NCBI GenBank assembly: GCA_963836785.1
Contig: CAWIKW010000005.1
Span: 558,001 to 622,000 of the forward strand
Origin: DASQPR01 sp963836785
Lineage (GTDB): Bacteria > Actinomycetota > Actinomycetes > Mycobacteriales > Micromonosporaceae
Direction: 5' to 3'
Length of the DNA: 64,000 nt
Below are positions 1-8,795 of the stretch, piece by piece. The notes beneath the pieces were generated by a model. It was not told where the DNA came from. It did not search any database and saw only the letters and a list, made by a program, of their open reading frames with translations. The position numbers and the translations under genes were made by a program. The first letter of the stretch is position 1, and every line of letters begins with the position of its first letter.

Positions 1-1126
1 CGCCGAAGCCGAAGTGGATGACGCCGGCCTGGGCCCGCTCGGGCAGGTTCGTCCACGAGTCGTTGTAGTTCCACAGCGTCTCGATCTGCCGGTAGCTCTT
101 CGGGTTGGTACCGATGGACGCGTCGTTGAAGTAGGCCCAACCCTTGTACGGAAAGCCGGGGTACTGCGTGTCCCGATACCGCTCGACGACTTCGCGCCAG
201 AGGTCACCGTACCGGCCGCCGCCGTCGATCTTGGAGATCATCCCGCCTTCGATGGTGACCTGGATGTTCGGGTAGTAGCCGGTGTGGTTGCTGGTGCCAC
301 CAACGACGCCGTTGAGCGTCGGCATGAGCTGTTTCGCCTCGCGCAGGAACGTGTCGGCCGGGTGGCCGAAGCGGATGCCCTGGATCGTCGAACCGAGAAT
401 GTGCCCGGAAATGTAGGCGCCCTTGGGCCACAGCTCGGCCTGTTGCTCGGTGACCTCCCAGCCGATGTCGGTCCCTTCCGGGCTGGTGATCCGTACGGCC
501 GACGCGTTGCGGAACGCGTCGACGACCATCAGGTCGACGGTGCGCCAGATTTCGTCCGGCACGCCGTTCGCCCGGCCGATGAAGTCCTCGTACGTCGCAT
601 AGACCCAGTTGTTGCGGATCCGCTTGCCGGCGGCCCGCTTCCAGTGCGACCGGCCCGCTTCACCGGCGTACACACCGGTGTAGCCGGGGCGGTCGTCGAG
701 AAAGCGCTTCAGCGCGGCGGCGGCGACGTTGAACTCGACACCCTCCTCGATCATCGGTGGCAGCCGATCGGTGATCTCGCGCCAGCCGTCGGCGGCGCTG
801 TATTCGCGCACCTCCATGCCGAGGTCGGTCACATCGATCCGATCGACCTTCTCGACGCCGATCTCCAGCAACGCCCGCCGGAGCGCGTCGAAGACGATGT
901 CGTTCTGGTGCGGAAACGTGACGATCAGCAGCTCGTCGCCGGGTCGTACGTCACCGAGCGCGGAGCGACCATAGCGCCGGCGTACGTGCGCCCGCGCGAG
1001 GGGCATGAGGTCCTCGACGTCATCGGTCCGCTCCTGCAGCAGATAGCGCGGAAATCGCGGGGCCGGGTAGTCGAATCCGTCGAGCGGGGCCGGGACCCCG
1101 GGCGCCGTCAGCGCGGGCGTCGTCAT
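1..1126 (-). CDS. M29 aminopeptidase / NicX-like metalloenzyme (partial, 3' end off window)
   Basis: The frame opens at ATG 1126 and runs off the left edge without a stop, so about 375 residues are visible. AAGGAG sits five bases before the ATG. The N-terminal stretch (PGDELLIVTFPHQND, then a helix) and the SPEGTDI motif resemble the M29 aminopeptidase fold, which also includes the 2,5-dihydroxypyridine dioxygenase NicX. The later GGTSNHTGYYPNIQ segment and GGGRYGDLW are not motifs I can assign. It lies downstream of the ABC importer ATPase on the same strand, separated by 214 bases, and may be co-transcribed with it. In that setting a role in processing the imported compound is plausible. 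The family call is tentative and the reaction is unknown. Confidence 0.55.
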   Translation of the reverse strand, partial: MTTPALTAPGVPAPLDGFDYPAPRFPRYLLQERTDDVEDLMPLARAHVRRRYGRSALGDVRPGDELLIVTFPHQNDIVFDALRRALLEIGVEKVDRIDVTDLGMEVREYSAADGWREITDRLPPMIEEGVEFNVAAAALKRFLDDRPGYTGVYAGEAGRSHWKRAAGKRIRNNWVYATYEDFIGRANGVPDEIWRTVDLMVVDAFRNASAVRITSPEGTDIGWEVTEQQAELWPKGAYISGHILGSTIQGIRFGHPADTFLREAKQLMPTLNGVVGGTSNHTGYYPNIQVTIEGGMISKIDGGGRYGDLWREVVERYRDTQYPGFPYKGWAYFNDASIGTNPKSYRQIETLWNYNDSWTNLPERAQAGVIHFGFG

Positions 1127-1340
1127 GTTTGCTCCTTGCGTTCGTCGTGGCGTTCGCCGCGATGGTCCATGTGTTGCGGTGACGCGGTGGTGCGGTCTCG
1201 CGAGCTGCACCGACCGCGTCAGGTCGTGCGGCATCGCGTCCGCGGACCGGTGATCCTCGGACGGCTCGGTTATTCCGTTGTGGCGGTGGCGTGGCTGCGG
1301 CGTTCCGCTGCCCGTACCGGCTAGGGGTCTGGGTTTGGGG

Positions 1341-2489
1341 TTAGCTGACCGGCGCCGCGTCAACCGCGCGGGTCGCCTCAACCTGCTCCGGTGCGATGGT
1401 CGCGGCCGACATCACGATCGCGCTTTCCGCATCCGGCTCGAGATAGACCTGGTCGCCGTGGGAGAGGCCGACCTTCTCCTGGTAGACGCGGACCTTCAGC
1501 AACTCGTCGCCGAGCCGGACGTGGTAGTCCCAGCAGTCGCCGTGATAGATGCTGAACTCGACCGTGCCCAGCCAGGCATCGTCGCTGTGCTGCTTGCGCG
1601 ACAGGCGGAAGCTCTCCGGTCGCATGAACACGCTGACGCGGTCGCCGACCTGAGCCGATCCCCTTTGCCGGCAGACCATCGAACGTGCGCCGAATACGAC
1701 GCTTGCGCCGTTGGCATCGATCGACTCCACCACACCGTCCAGGCTGTTGGACACGCCAAGGAATCGGGCGGTGAACATGTCCTGGGGGAACGTGTAGATA
1801 GCGTGCGGGATCCCCCGCTCGATCACATGCCCGCCGTTCATCACCACGACGTCGTCGGACACCGCCAATGCCTCATCCTGGTCATGCGTGACGAACACGG
1901 TCGTGATGCCCAGCCGCTGTTGCACCGCGCGGATCTCGTCGCGCATCCGGCCGCGGAGGCCCTTGTCGAGGTTGCTCAACGGTTCGTCGAGCAGCAGGAC
2001 CTTCGGTTCCCGGACGAGCGCGCGGGCGAGCGCGACCCGCTGCTGCTGCCCACCGGAGAGGGCCGGCGCCGGGCGTTCGGCGAAATCGGCGAGGCCGACC
2101 ATATCCAGCGCTTGCATCGCGGTCTCGCGGGCGATGGCCTTCTTCGGCCGCGGTCGCGTCACGCGCAGCGGAAACATGACGTTGTCGATCACCGTCATGT
2201 GCGGCCAGATCGCGTATGACTGGAACACGATGCCGATCGGACGTCGGTGCGCGCCGACGAAGATGCCGCGCGCCGGGTCCGAGACGATCTGGCCGCCGAT
2301 TTCGATGATCCCCTGGTCCGCGCGTTCGAGGCCGGCGATCAGCCGGAGCGTCGTGGTCTTGCCGCACCCGCTCGGACCGAGCAGGGTCACCAACTTGCCG
2401 TCGGGAATGTCGAGATCGATGCCGTCGACGGCGTTCGCGGTGACCGATCGGCCCGGGTAACGCTTGGTCAGTCCGGTCAGCTTGATCAT
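1341..2489 (-). CDS. ABC transporter ATP-binding protein (Fe3+/polyamine importer type)
   Basis: This 382-residue cytoplasmic ATPase powers the importer made with the two genes upstream. It has a Walker A (GPSGCGKTT), a Q-loop (FQSYAIWPHM), the ABC signature LSGGQQQR, a Walker B ending LLLDEPLSNLD and an H-loop histidine in VFVTHDQDEAL. The last ~120 residues form a TOBE-type regulatory domain, as in PotA and FbpC. The start is ATG 2489, with GAGTTGAG just upstream. The gene lies 104 bases after the permease gene, so the order is binding protein, permease, ATPase. FbpC/PotA-type systems carry ferric iron, polyamines, thiamine or small organic acids. The neighbouring aromatic genes suggest an organic acid, but that is inference. 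Confidence 0.9.
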   Translation of the reverse strand: MIKLTGLTKRYPGRSVTANAVDGIDLDIPDGKLVTLLGPSGCGKTTTLRLIAGLERADQGIIEIGGQIVSDPARGIFVGAHRRPIGIVFQSYAIWPHMTVIDNVMFPLRVTRPRPKKAIARETAMQALDMVGLADFAERPAPALSGGQQQRVALARALVREPKVLLLDEPLSNLDKGLRGRMRDEIRAVQQRLGITTVFVTHDQDEALAVSDDVVVMNGGHVIERGIPHAIYTFPQDMFTARFLGVSNSLDGVVESIDANGASVVFGARSMVCRQRGSAQVGDRVSVFMRPESFRLSRKQHSDDAWLGTVEFSIYHGDCWDYHVRLGDELLKVRVYQEKVGLSHGDQVYLEPDAESAIVMSAATIAPEQVEATRAVDAAPVS

Positions 2490-2593
2490 CAGCTCAACTC
2501 ATTCCGATTGGCGGGTGCGGGGCGGCAACCCGGACGGCGGCAAACGGGTCGGCGGGAGACGGCGCGTCGGGCGGGTCAGTCGTCGGCCGGGCG

Positions 2594-4357
2594 CTATTCA
2601 TTGCGGATCCCCACCCGCCGGCTGATCAACCGAACCGCTCCGGCCAGGATGCTCAGGAACACGACGATCACGACGCCCAAGGCCGCCACGACCGGATAGC
2701 TGCCGTTGGAGTAGAGGTCGTAGACCTGGACGGAGACGACCTCGGTGTTGGACGTGTAGAGGAAGATCGCCGCCGAGATCTCGCGGAATGCCACGATCAT
2801 CGTGTAGATGAACGCCGCCAGCAGCGACGGCATCAGCAGCGGGATGAAGATCCGGCGGAACGACTGCAGCCAGGATGCGCCACTCGCCGTGGCGGCCTCT
2901 TCCAGTTCGTCCTTGATCTGCGCCATGCCCGGCGCGAGGTAGCGCATGCCGTACGGCAGCGTGATCGTCACGAATGCGATCGTCAGGATGGTCAGGGTGC
3001 CGTAGAGGTGGACCGGGATCGGCGCCACGAGATACCAGAACAGGATGCCGACACCCATGATCACGCTCGGTACGGCGATCGGAACGGTGGCGAGCCCGTC
3101 AAGGATTCCACGCCCGCGGATCTTGGACTTGACGGTGATGTAGGCGACGACCGCGCTCAGCACGGTGACGATGAGGCCGGAGGCGATCGCGGTGATGAGA
3201 CTGTTGCGGACCGACCTCGCGAGGCCCGGTCGCTGCATGATCTGTTCGAAGTTCGCGAACGTGAGATCGTGCAGGGCGTGCAACGACGGCTGCTGGTAGC
3301 CAGGCAACAGCGATGACCAGATCAGCATCAGGATCGGCAGCACGACCGCGATCAAGAAGAACACGATGATCCCGGCCAGTCCGAGCCACCGCCACCGGCC
3401 GATGTCCTGCGCGCGCGAGCGGAACCCCTTGCCGGTAATGGTCGCGACGCTCGACGACCGACTCAGGCGCTGCGACAGGAACAGGCCCGCACACGCGACC
3501 ACCAACACGAATACGCCGAGTACCCCGACCGTGCCATAGTCCGGCGGAAAGCTCTGCAATGCCGAGTAGATCCGAGTGACGAAGACGAAATGCCGGGCCG
3601 GTACGCCAATCAGCTGCGGCACCTCGAACGTCGAGATCGACTGGACGAACATGAGGAGCGCGGCCGACAAGATGGCCGGACGGGCCATCCGCAACGTGAT
3701 CGCGCGGAACGTCCGCAGCGGCGATGAGCCGGAGGCGAGCGCGGCTTCTTCCATGGATGAGTCGACCGACGTGAACGCGGCCGTGCCCATGAGGTAGGCG
3801 ACCGGGATCACGTGGATCGACTGTACGAAGACCATGCCGGTCAGCGAGAACACGTTGAAGATCGGGAAGTGGATGTTGCGCAGCGCCACGTTGATCGGGC
3901 CGCGCTCGGGTGACAGCAGCAGGCTCCAGGCGACCGTGTTGAGAATGCCCGGCACGATCAGCGGTATGAGGGCAGCGACGCGGGCGAACGCCTTGGCCGG
4001 GGTGTTCGTCCGTACGACCAGCCAGGCCAGCCCGAATCCGACCACGGTCGACACGATCGCAGTCGCGGCCGCGTAAACGAACGAATTCGCGATGAGCGAG
4101 CCGGTCCCGGCCTCGCTGAACACCTTGGGGTAGTTGTGCAGCGTCCAGGTGCTCGGCGTGAAGCCGAGGAAGTCGCTCTGCAGGCTCGCGTAGACCATCG
4201 TGCCGACCGGAACGAGCGCGAGATAGGCGACCGCGATCGCGGCGATGGCGAGGGTGATGTAGCGAGGCTCGACGAAATCACGCCAGGTGCGCCGGCGCCG
4301 CGGAAGGGATTCGACGACGGGAGCGGTGGTGGTCGGTTGATCTGCCAGCAAGGCCAT
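2594..4357 (-). CDS. Fused ABC transporter permease (FbpB type)
   Basis: This inner-membrane permease of about 587 residues consists of two fused copies of the binding-protein-dependent permease domain, each with about six membrane segments. Each half carries an EAA loop that docks on the ATPase: EEAALASGSSPLRTFRAITL in the first half and EEAATASGASWLQSFRRIFI in the second. The length and fused layout match the iron(III)-type FbpB permeases. I chose ATG 4357. An in-frame GTG at 4396 would add 13 residues without a good ribosome site. It sits between the binding-protein and ATPase genes in the same orientation. Confidence 0.88.
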   Translation of the reverse strand: MALLADQPTTTAPVVESLPRRRRTWRDFVEPRYITLAIAAIAVAYLALVPVGTMVYASLQSDFLGFTPSTWTLHNYPKVFSEAGTGSLIANSFVYAAATAIVSTVVGFGLAWLVVRTNTPAKAFARVAALIPLIVPGILNTVAWSLLLSPERGPINVALRNIHFPIFNVFSLTGMVFVQSIHVIPVAYLMGTAAFTSVDSSMEEAALASGSSPLRTFRAITLRMARPAILSAALLMFVQSISTFEVPQLIGVPARHFVFVTRIYSALQSFPPDYGTVGVLGVFVLVVACAGLFLSQRLSRSSSVATITGKGFRSRAQDIGRWRWLGLAGIIVFFLIAVVLPILMLIWSSLLPGYQQPSLHALHDLTFANFEQIMQRPGLARSVRNSLITAIASGLIVTVLSAVVAYITVKSKIRGRGILDGLATVPIAVPSVIMGVGILFWYLVAPIPVHLYGTLTILTIAFVTITLPYGMRYLAPGMAQIKDELEEAATASGASWLQSFRRIFIPLLMPSLLAAFIYTMIVAFREISAAIFLYTSNTEVVSVQVYDLYSNGSYPVVAALGVVIVVFLSILAGAVRLISRRVGIRNE

Positions 4358-4446
4358 CCGTACGTTCCCATCGTTGTCCGGCGGTGTCGTGCACACCGTC
4401 CGCGGCCATTCGGACGTTGCGGCAACAAGAGCCTGTCACGCAACAG

Positions 4447-4478
4447 GGCTGGGGCAGGGCTCGCGCCCCGCCCCAGCC
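4447..4478 (-). other. Intercistronic stem-loop between binding-protein and permease genes
   Basis: GGCTGGGGCAGGGC (4447-4460) pairs with GCCCCGCCCCAGCC (4465-4478) around a TCGC loop. This gives a 14-bp GC stem with one A-C mismatch. It lies just after the binding-protein stop codon in the direction of transcription. Such hairpins often protect the upstream message, so that binding protein is made in excess over permease. No U-run follows, so full termination is less likely. Confidence 0.6.
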
Positions 4479-4482
4479 GCGG

Positions 4483-5577
4483 TCACGGTGCCTGTAGGGC
4501 CGACTTCATCTCGGCGAGCTCCTGGTTGTACTGGGCGCTCGGCAGGTTCGGGTCACCCCAGGCCGGGGGCCACTTGGTTTCGTTCCAAACGCTCGCGTCG
4601 TTGGTGACGTCCGTACGGATCGACGTGTGGTTGGTGATGTCCGAGACGGCCTGCTGACCGTTCTGCGAAACCATCCAGTCGTCGAACAGCCGAGCCGCCG
4701 CCGCGTGTGGCGAGTTCTTGACGACGTCGATGAGCGTCAACGACGCCGGCAGCGGGTTCGAGTTGAAGAACGCGAGGTTGTTCGGGTTCTTCTTGATCTC
4801 ACTCGCCGACTTGTAGCCGTAGGCCGTCGCGGCGGCCGCCGGTTCGCCGGCTTCCACATCGGTGATGGCCTGCGTGTGACTCGAAACGAAGACAGGCTTG
4901 TTGTCGCCGAGGGCCTTCAGCAGCGCCAGCGCCTGGTCATGTCCCATACCTTTAACCAAGCTGTCGTACCAGTTCACGGCACCGGGGTCAATCGAGAACT
5001 GACCCTTCCATGCCGGCTTCGTCAGGTCTTCCCAAGATGTCGGAACTGGGAGATTCTTCTGCTTTACCACGGTCGGGTTGTAGGCGATGACCGTCGTCAC
5101 GAGGTAGACGATGCCCTCATAGCCCTTCGGCATGGACAGCCCGGACGGCAACGGCGGAAGATCCTTCGGGGTGTACGGCTGCAGCACGCCCGCCTGCAGG
5201 AGCTGCGCGATCTGCGGAGAGTCACCGGAGACGACGTCCGCGCTGTACTGGTGACCGCGTTGTTCGGTGATGATGCGGGCCGGGATCTGATCAGCCGATA
5301 GCCGGAGTGCGTTGACCTTGACGTTGGGATATTCCTTGTTGAAGGCGGCGATCATCGGCTGCACGTCGTCGTCGGAGAAGGTGGTGTACCACGTGACCGA
5401 CCCTTCCTTGGCCGCCTGTGCGGCAAGCTGGTCGGTGCTGAGCGCGTCGAGCGTCGAACTCGGCTGCGCCGCCTGCGCGCCGGTCCCGGCGCTGGAGCCG
5501 CATGCAGCCATACCGACCGCGAGCGCGGCAACCAGCACGGGCGCCAATGCCCGGGTCAGCCTTCCCGTTGCTCTCAT
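4483..5577 (-). CDS. ABC transporter substrate-binding lipoprotein (iron/organic-acid type)
   Basis: This 364-residue exported solute receptor has a signal peptide starting MRATGRLTRALAPVLVAALA and a lipobox-like VGMAAC, whose Cys would be lipidated and anchored outside the membrane. After it come the hinge-type features of the extracellular binding-protein family 1 (VTWYTTFSDDDVQPMIAAFN, VYLVTTVIAYNPTVV, WKGQFSIDPGAVNWY). I chose ATG 5577 because GGAAAGGA lies 8 bases upstream and the signal peptide begins there. The frame stays open upstream to 5709 without supporting features. It is the first gene of the leftward importer operon. The ligand cannot be read from sequence. Confidence 0.88.
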   Translation of the reverse strand: MRATGRLTRALAPVLVAALAVGMAACGSSAGTGAQAAQPSSTLDALSTDQLAAQAAKEGSVTWYTTFSDDDVQPMIAAFNKEYPNVKVNALRLSADQIPARIITEQRGHQYSADVVSGDSPQIAQLLQAGVLQPYTPKDLPPLPSGLSMPKGYEGIVYLVTTVIAYNPTVVKQKNLPVPTSWEDLTKPAWKGQFSIDPGAVNWYDSLVKGMGHDQALALLKALGDNKPVFVSSHTQAITDVEAGEPAAAATAYGYKSASEIKKNPNNLAFFNSNPLPASLTLIDVVKNSPHAAAARLFDDWMVSQNGQQAVSDITNHTSIRTDVTNDASVWNETKWPPAWGDPNLPSAQYNQELAEMKSALQAP

Positions 5578-6150
5578 TGCATGATCCTTTCCAATGAATC
5601 GAGCGGATGCGCAGGGGTTGTGGATCAGGCCATATCGTGATCGCTCAGATCGGCCGGATCGCCGGTGGGGGTTCCGGCGCCGGCCGTGTGATGGATCACG
5701 GCGCAGCACTCTGGAGTATCGTCATAAGGTAGGACCATTTGTCAATGGGACGTTACGAAGCAGTGACATGACCATGTCGGTCGAGTGGCTCGCCCCTGGC
5801 GCGCGAACGGCCGGATAGCTGCGGCTTCGAGCGTCCCGGCGGACGCGGGCACCCCGGTTCGGGGGTTGGCACGAAGAGGCGGACCGGTGACGGACCGTCG
5901 CAACCCGGACGGCTAATCCGAGCGCGATAGTCGTGACCAAGCCGAGCAAGATCGGTGCGACGGATCGACCGTACGACGAAGTGGCCGATGCTGTCCTCGG
6001 GTCAATGGTATTACGATTTGCTGTAAAGCCGTATAGTCTCTCTGGGCCGGCGCAGCAACGGGTTCGCGTCGGACAGACCAGCTTCGCGTTGCGGGGCTGA
6101 TGGGTCGAGACCGCGGCCATACCGCACGGGTCGGCGAAAGGCGGGCGAGG
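5578..6150. promoter_or_regulatory. Divergent promoter region between importer operon and Rieske operon
   Basis: This 573-base gap has no convincing gene. On the plus strand TATAGT (6032-6037) is a good -10 for the Rieske operon. TGGTATTACGA (6006-6016) overlaps the matching -35 position and fits the TNGTNNNACNA operator pattern of GntR/FCD regulators. On the minus strand GATACT (5716-5711) can serve as -10 for the importer, and TGGTCCTACCT (5737-5727) is a one-mismatch version of the same operator pattern. Long frames on both strands across this gap have poor codon character and look spurious. Confidence 0.5.
6006..6022 (+). promoter_or_regulatory. Candidate GntR-type operator, copy 1 (Rieske promoter)
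   Basis: TGGTATTACGATTTGCT lies ten bases before the -10 TATAGT. It matches the sequence read on the minus strand from 11295 to 11279 at 14 of 17 positions. It also matches 20289-20305 at 13 of 17. The TNGTNNNACNA core is the known binding pattern of many FCD-class GntR repressors. No GntR gene is in this window. Confidence 0.45.
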
Positions 6151-7437
6151 ATGCTCAGGCAGGACATCAACGAGCTGTTGACGCAGACCGGACCGGGCAC
6201 CGCTATGGGTGATCTGTTCCGGCAGTATTGGATTCCGGCTCTCCTCGCCGATGAATTGCCGGAGCCGGGCTGCCCGCCGGTGCGCGTCAAGTTGCTGTCC
6301 GAGCGCATGATCGCGTTCCGGGACAGCGACGGCCGGTACGGCTTGATGGACGAGTTCTGTGCCCACCGTGGGGCGTCGCTGTGGTTCGGTAACAACGAAG
6401 TCGGCGGGCTGCGGTGCGCGTACCACGGCTGGAAGTACGACGTGACCGGCCAATGCATCGAGGTGCCGTCGGAGCCGGACAACTCGAGCTTCTGCACCAA
6501 GGTCAAGCTCACCGCCTACCCGTTGATCCGGGTCGGCGACGTGTTGTGGACGTACATGGGTGATCCGGCGACTCAACCGGACCCGCCCGAGTTCGAGTGG
6601 GTGACGGTGCCGTCCGAGCAGACGTACACCTCGAAGCGCTGGCAGGAGAGCAACTGGCTGCAGGCGTTGGAGGGCGGCATCGATTCGAGCCACGTGTCGT
6701 GGCTGCACTCGGACGGGCTCAAGAACGATCCGTTGTTCAAGGGGTCGAAGGGCAACGAGTACAACCTGAACGACATGCGTCCGTTCTTCGAGGTGGTCGA
6801 GTCCGATGGCGGGTTGCTCGTCGGCGTACGCCGCAATGCCGAGGAGGGCCACTACTACTGGCGCATCACGCCATGGGTGATGCCGGCGTTCACGATGGTG
6901 CCGCCGCGCGGCGACCACCCGGTGCACGGGCACTTCTGGGTGCCGATCGACGACGAGAACTGCTGGGTCTTCACGTTCGACTATCTACCGACGCGGGCGA
7001 TCACGGCGGCCGAGTTGCAGGCGATGAAGGACGGGCGCGGCGTGCACAACGAATACGTGCCGGGCACCTTCCGCCCGCTGCAGAACAAGGACAATGACTA
7101 CTTGATGGATCGCGACGCGCAACGCCGCGGGGAAACATTCTCCGGCATTCGCGGCATCGCGATGCAGGACGCGTCGTTGCAGGAGAGTATGGGTCCGATC
7201 GTCGATCGGACGAAGGAGCGGCTCGTGTCCGCGGACAGCGGCATCATCAAGGCCCGCCGCCGGCTCGTCCAGGCCGCGCAGGAGCTTCGCGACGAGGGCA
7301 CCGTGCCGCCGGGTGTGGACACCAGCCATCACCGCATCCGGTCGGTGTCGATAGTCCTGCCAAAGGAGGAGTCTTTCCTTGAGTCCTGCCGCGATGCCCT
7401 CACCGCGATCCCCGGTGTCCGGCAAACCTCCGTCTGA
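6151..7437 (+). CDS. Rieske non-heme iron aromatic oxygenase, phthalate 4,5-dioxygenase type
   Basis: This is the catalytic alpha subunit (428 residues from ATG 6151) that hydroxylates an aromatic acid using O2 and electrons from a separate reductase. The Rieske 2Fe-2S ligands are visible as C70-x-H72 and C89-x2-H92 (CAHRG, CAYHGWK). The mononuclear iron site follows as D-x2-H-x4-H in GGIDSSHVSWLHSDG. Overall length and motifs match the phthalate dioxygenase group of single-component oxygenases. GGCGAGG just before ATG 6151 supports the start; the in-frame ATG at 6100 is less likely. No ferredoxin reductase gene lies next to it, so the electron donor must be encoded elsewhere. It heads a rightward run of four genes. 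Confidence 0.88.
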   Translation: MLRQDINELLTQTGPGTAMGDLFRQYWIPALLADELPEPGCPPVRVKLLSERMIAFRDSDGRYGLMDEFCAHRGASLWFGNNEVGGLRCAYHGWKYDVTGQCIEVPSEPDNSSFCTKVKLTAYPLIRVGDVLWTYMGDPATQPDPPEFEWVTVPSEQTYTSKRWQESNWLQALEGGIDSSHVSWLHSDGLKNDPLFKGSKGNEYNLNDMRPFFEVVESDGGLLVGVRRNAEEGHYYWRITPWVMPAFTMVPPRGDHPVHGHFWVPIDDENCWVFTFDYLPTRAITAAELQAMKDGRGVHNEYVPGTFRPLQNKDNDYLMDRDAQRRGETFSGIRGIAMQDASLQESMGPIVDRTKERLVSADSGIIKARRRLVQAAQELRDEGTVPPGVDTSHHRIRSVSIVLPKEESFLESCRDALTAIPGVRQTSV

Positions 7438-7957
7438 CCCGGCGATGCGACCGACTCTGCTCAATAGCTGTGCCTGGGCGGCCACGGCCGCCGAGGCACG
7501 ATTTCGCATCAACGCCGCGCCGCAAACGCCGCGAGCGTCGCGAGTCGTAGCGTTGGACGCCGGCGCGGCCGCCGTCGTGCGTGAGCTGGCCGATCAACCG
7601 TGGCGGGGTACGAGATTCCTGAGCTACGACGCGAGCCGGGGCGAGGGCCACCGCGCGCCGGACGGAGACCTGGCGGACATCGTGCTCGAGGCCTCGGATG
7701 GGCCGGTCCGGCTGAGTGAAGAATTGATCGACGCCGACTTCATGATGATGATCGCAACGGCCGGCGACGGCGCGACCGCCGCGACCGCGATCGGCAATGC
7801 ATGTGCACTGCGCGGCATCATGACGGCCGGAGTCATTCTCGGCCGCGACCACGACGTCGACGCCGCGGTCACCGCTCTTCGACCGCATGCGCGGGTGCTG
7901 TTGGTCACGAACGACAAGAACGACGTCGCGGAGATCATGTCGGCGGTGGGCGCATGA
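7379..7957 (+). CDS. Uncharacterised protein of the Rieske operon
   Basis: I do not recognise this 192-residue protein. It starts at TTG 7379, inside the end of the oxygenase gene, with a near-perfect AGGAGG nine bases upstream. That site decides the start over ATG 7445, which has none. The sequence shows a short alpha/beta stretch (VVALDAGAAAVVRELAD), a Gly/Ala-rich loop (MIATAGDGATAATAIGNACA) and a final strand-helix (RVLLVTNDKNDVAEIMSAVG), compatible with a small Rossmann-like domain. There is no signal peptide or membrane segment. Its stop overlaps the next gene's start (ATGA), so the two are translationally coupled. A role with the PanB-like protein that follows is a reasonable guess. 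Confidence 0.7.
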   Translation: MSPAAMPSPRSPVSGKPPSDPAMRPTLLNSCAWAATAAEARFRINAAPQTPRASRVVALDAGAAAVVRELADQPWRGTRFLSYDASRGEGHRAPDGDLADIVLEASDGPVRLSEELIDADFMMMIATAGDGATAATAIGNACALRGIMTAGVILGRDHDVDAAVTALRPHARVLLVTNDKNDVAEIMSAVGA

Positions 7958-8793
7958 CGGAGACGGGTAAAGTCACGATCTCATCGCTGGCGGAGATGAA
8001 ACGCACCGGCCGGAAGATCGTGGCCGTGGTGGCATGGGACTTCCAGATCGCCCGCGTCGTCGATCGGGTCGGCGTCGACATCGTGTCCGTCGGTGACACC
8101 GTCGGGATGAATCTGTGGGGCCAATCGAATCCGTTTGAAGTCACCATGGATCAGATGGTCGTGGTGTCCCAGGCGGTGCGTCGCGGGGTGAGCCGGGCAC
8201 TGGTGAGCGCCGACTTCCCGTACGGTCCGCTGCAGGAGGGCACCGCAAGCGCGGTCCAGGCCGCGATCCGACTCGTCAAAGAGGCCGGCGTCGACATCAT
8301 CAAGCTCGACGGCGCGGCCGACTTTCCGGAGTCGGTAACCGCTCTCGAACGCGCCGGCATCCCGGTGTGGGCCCAGTTCGGCATCACGCCGCAGACCGCC
8401 TTGCGCCTCGGACTCGACTACGCCTCGATGGCCCGACCGGGCGCGCAGGTGCCGGCCGAAATGGCCGACGAGCTTGTGACGCAAGCGAAACGGCTGGAGG
8501 CAGCCGGCGCCTCGCTCCTCGACTTCACGAATTCGGGTCCGGTCGTAGGGCCCGAAGTCGTCCGAGCCGTATCGATCCCGGTGCTCGGCGGATTCGGCGG
8601 AGGACCGTGGCTCGACGGCCGGGTGCGGATGGCGCACGCCGCGATCGGGTACGCCGCCGGCGGCATTGACGACCCACCGGACACGTACGCCAATGTCGCC
8701 CGGATCTCGTACGACGCGATCACGGCGTACGCCGATGATGTGCGGGCCGGGCGGCAGATCCGGGGCGGCATCCCGATCGCACCGGCGAGCTGA
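7954..8793 (+). CDS. PanB-like (ketopantoate hydroxymethyltransferase family) TIM-barrel protein
   Basis: This 279-residue protein belongs to the PEP mutase/isocitrate lyase superfamily and is closest in pattern to PanB. It keeps SVGDT for VGDS, SADFPYG for DxPFGSY and KEAGVDIIKLDGA for the KLEGG lysine loop. The expected catalytic His region HIGLTPQ reads QFGITPQ, and the late catalytic Glu segment reads SLLDFTNSGP. Two metal-ligand Asp positions are therefore kept, while other active-site residues have changed. A true pantothenate enzyme is unlikely. A related aldol or retro-aldol step on a catabolic intermediate fits the operon. ATG 7954 overlaps the preceding stop, and the alpha/beta hydrolase follows two bases after its own stop. 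Confidence 0.8.
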   Translation: MTETGKVTISSLAEMKRTGRKIVAVVAWDFQIARVVDRVGVDIVSVGDTVGMNLWGQSNPFEVTMDQMVVVSQAVRRGVSRALVSADFPYGPLQEGTASAVQAAIRLVKEAGVDIIKLDGAADFPESVTALERAGIPVWAQFGITPQTALRLGLDYASMARPGAQVPAEMADELVTQAKRLEAAGASLLDFTNSGPVVGPEVVRAVSIPVLGGFGGGPWLDGRVRMAHAAIGYAAGGIDDPPDTYANVARISYDAITAYADDVRAGRQIRGGIPIAPAS

Positions 8794-8795
8794 CC

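Noticed and set aside
14..1324. Plus-strand frame of 436 codons at the left edge
   Set aside because: It is antisense to the minus-strand M29/NicX-like gene, which has a ribosome site and clear protein character; the plus frame has no recognisable motif.
5722..6933. Minus-strand frame of about 400 codons overlapping the Rieske gene
   Set aside because: It lies opposite the oxygenase and the promoter region, has no family features, and would destroy the divergent promoter layout.
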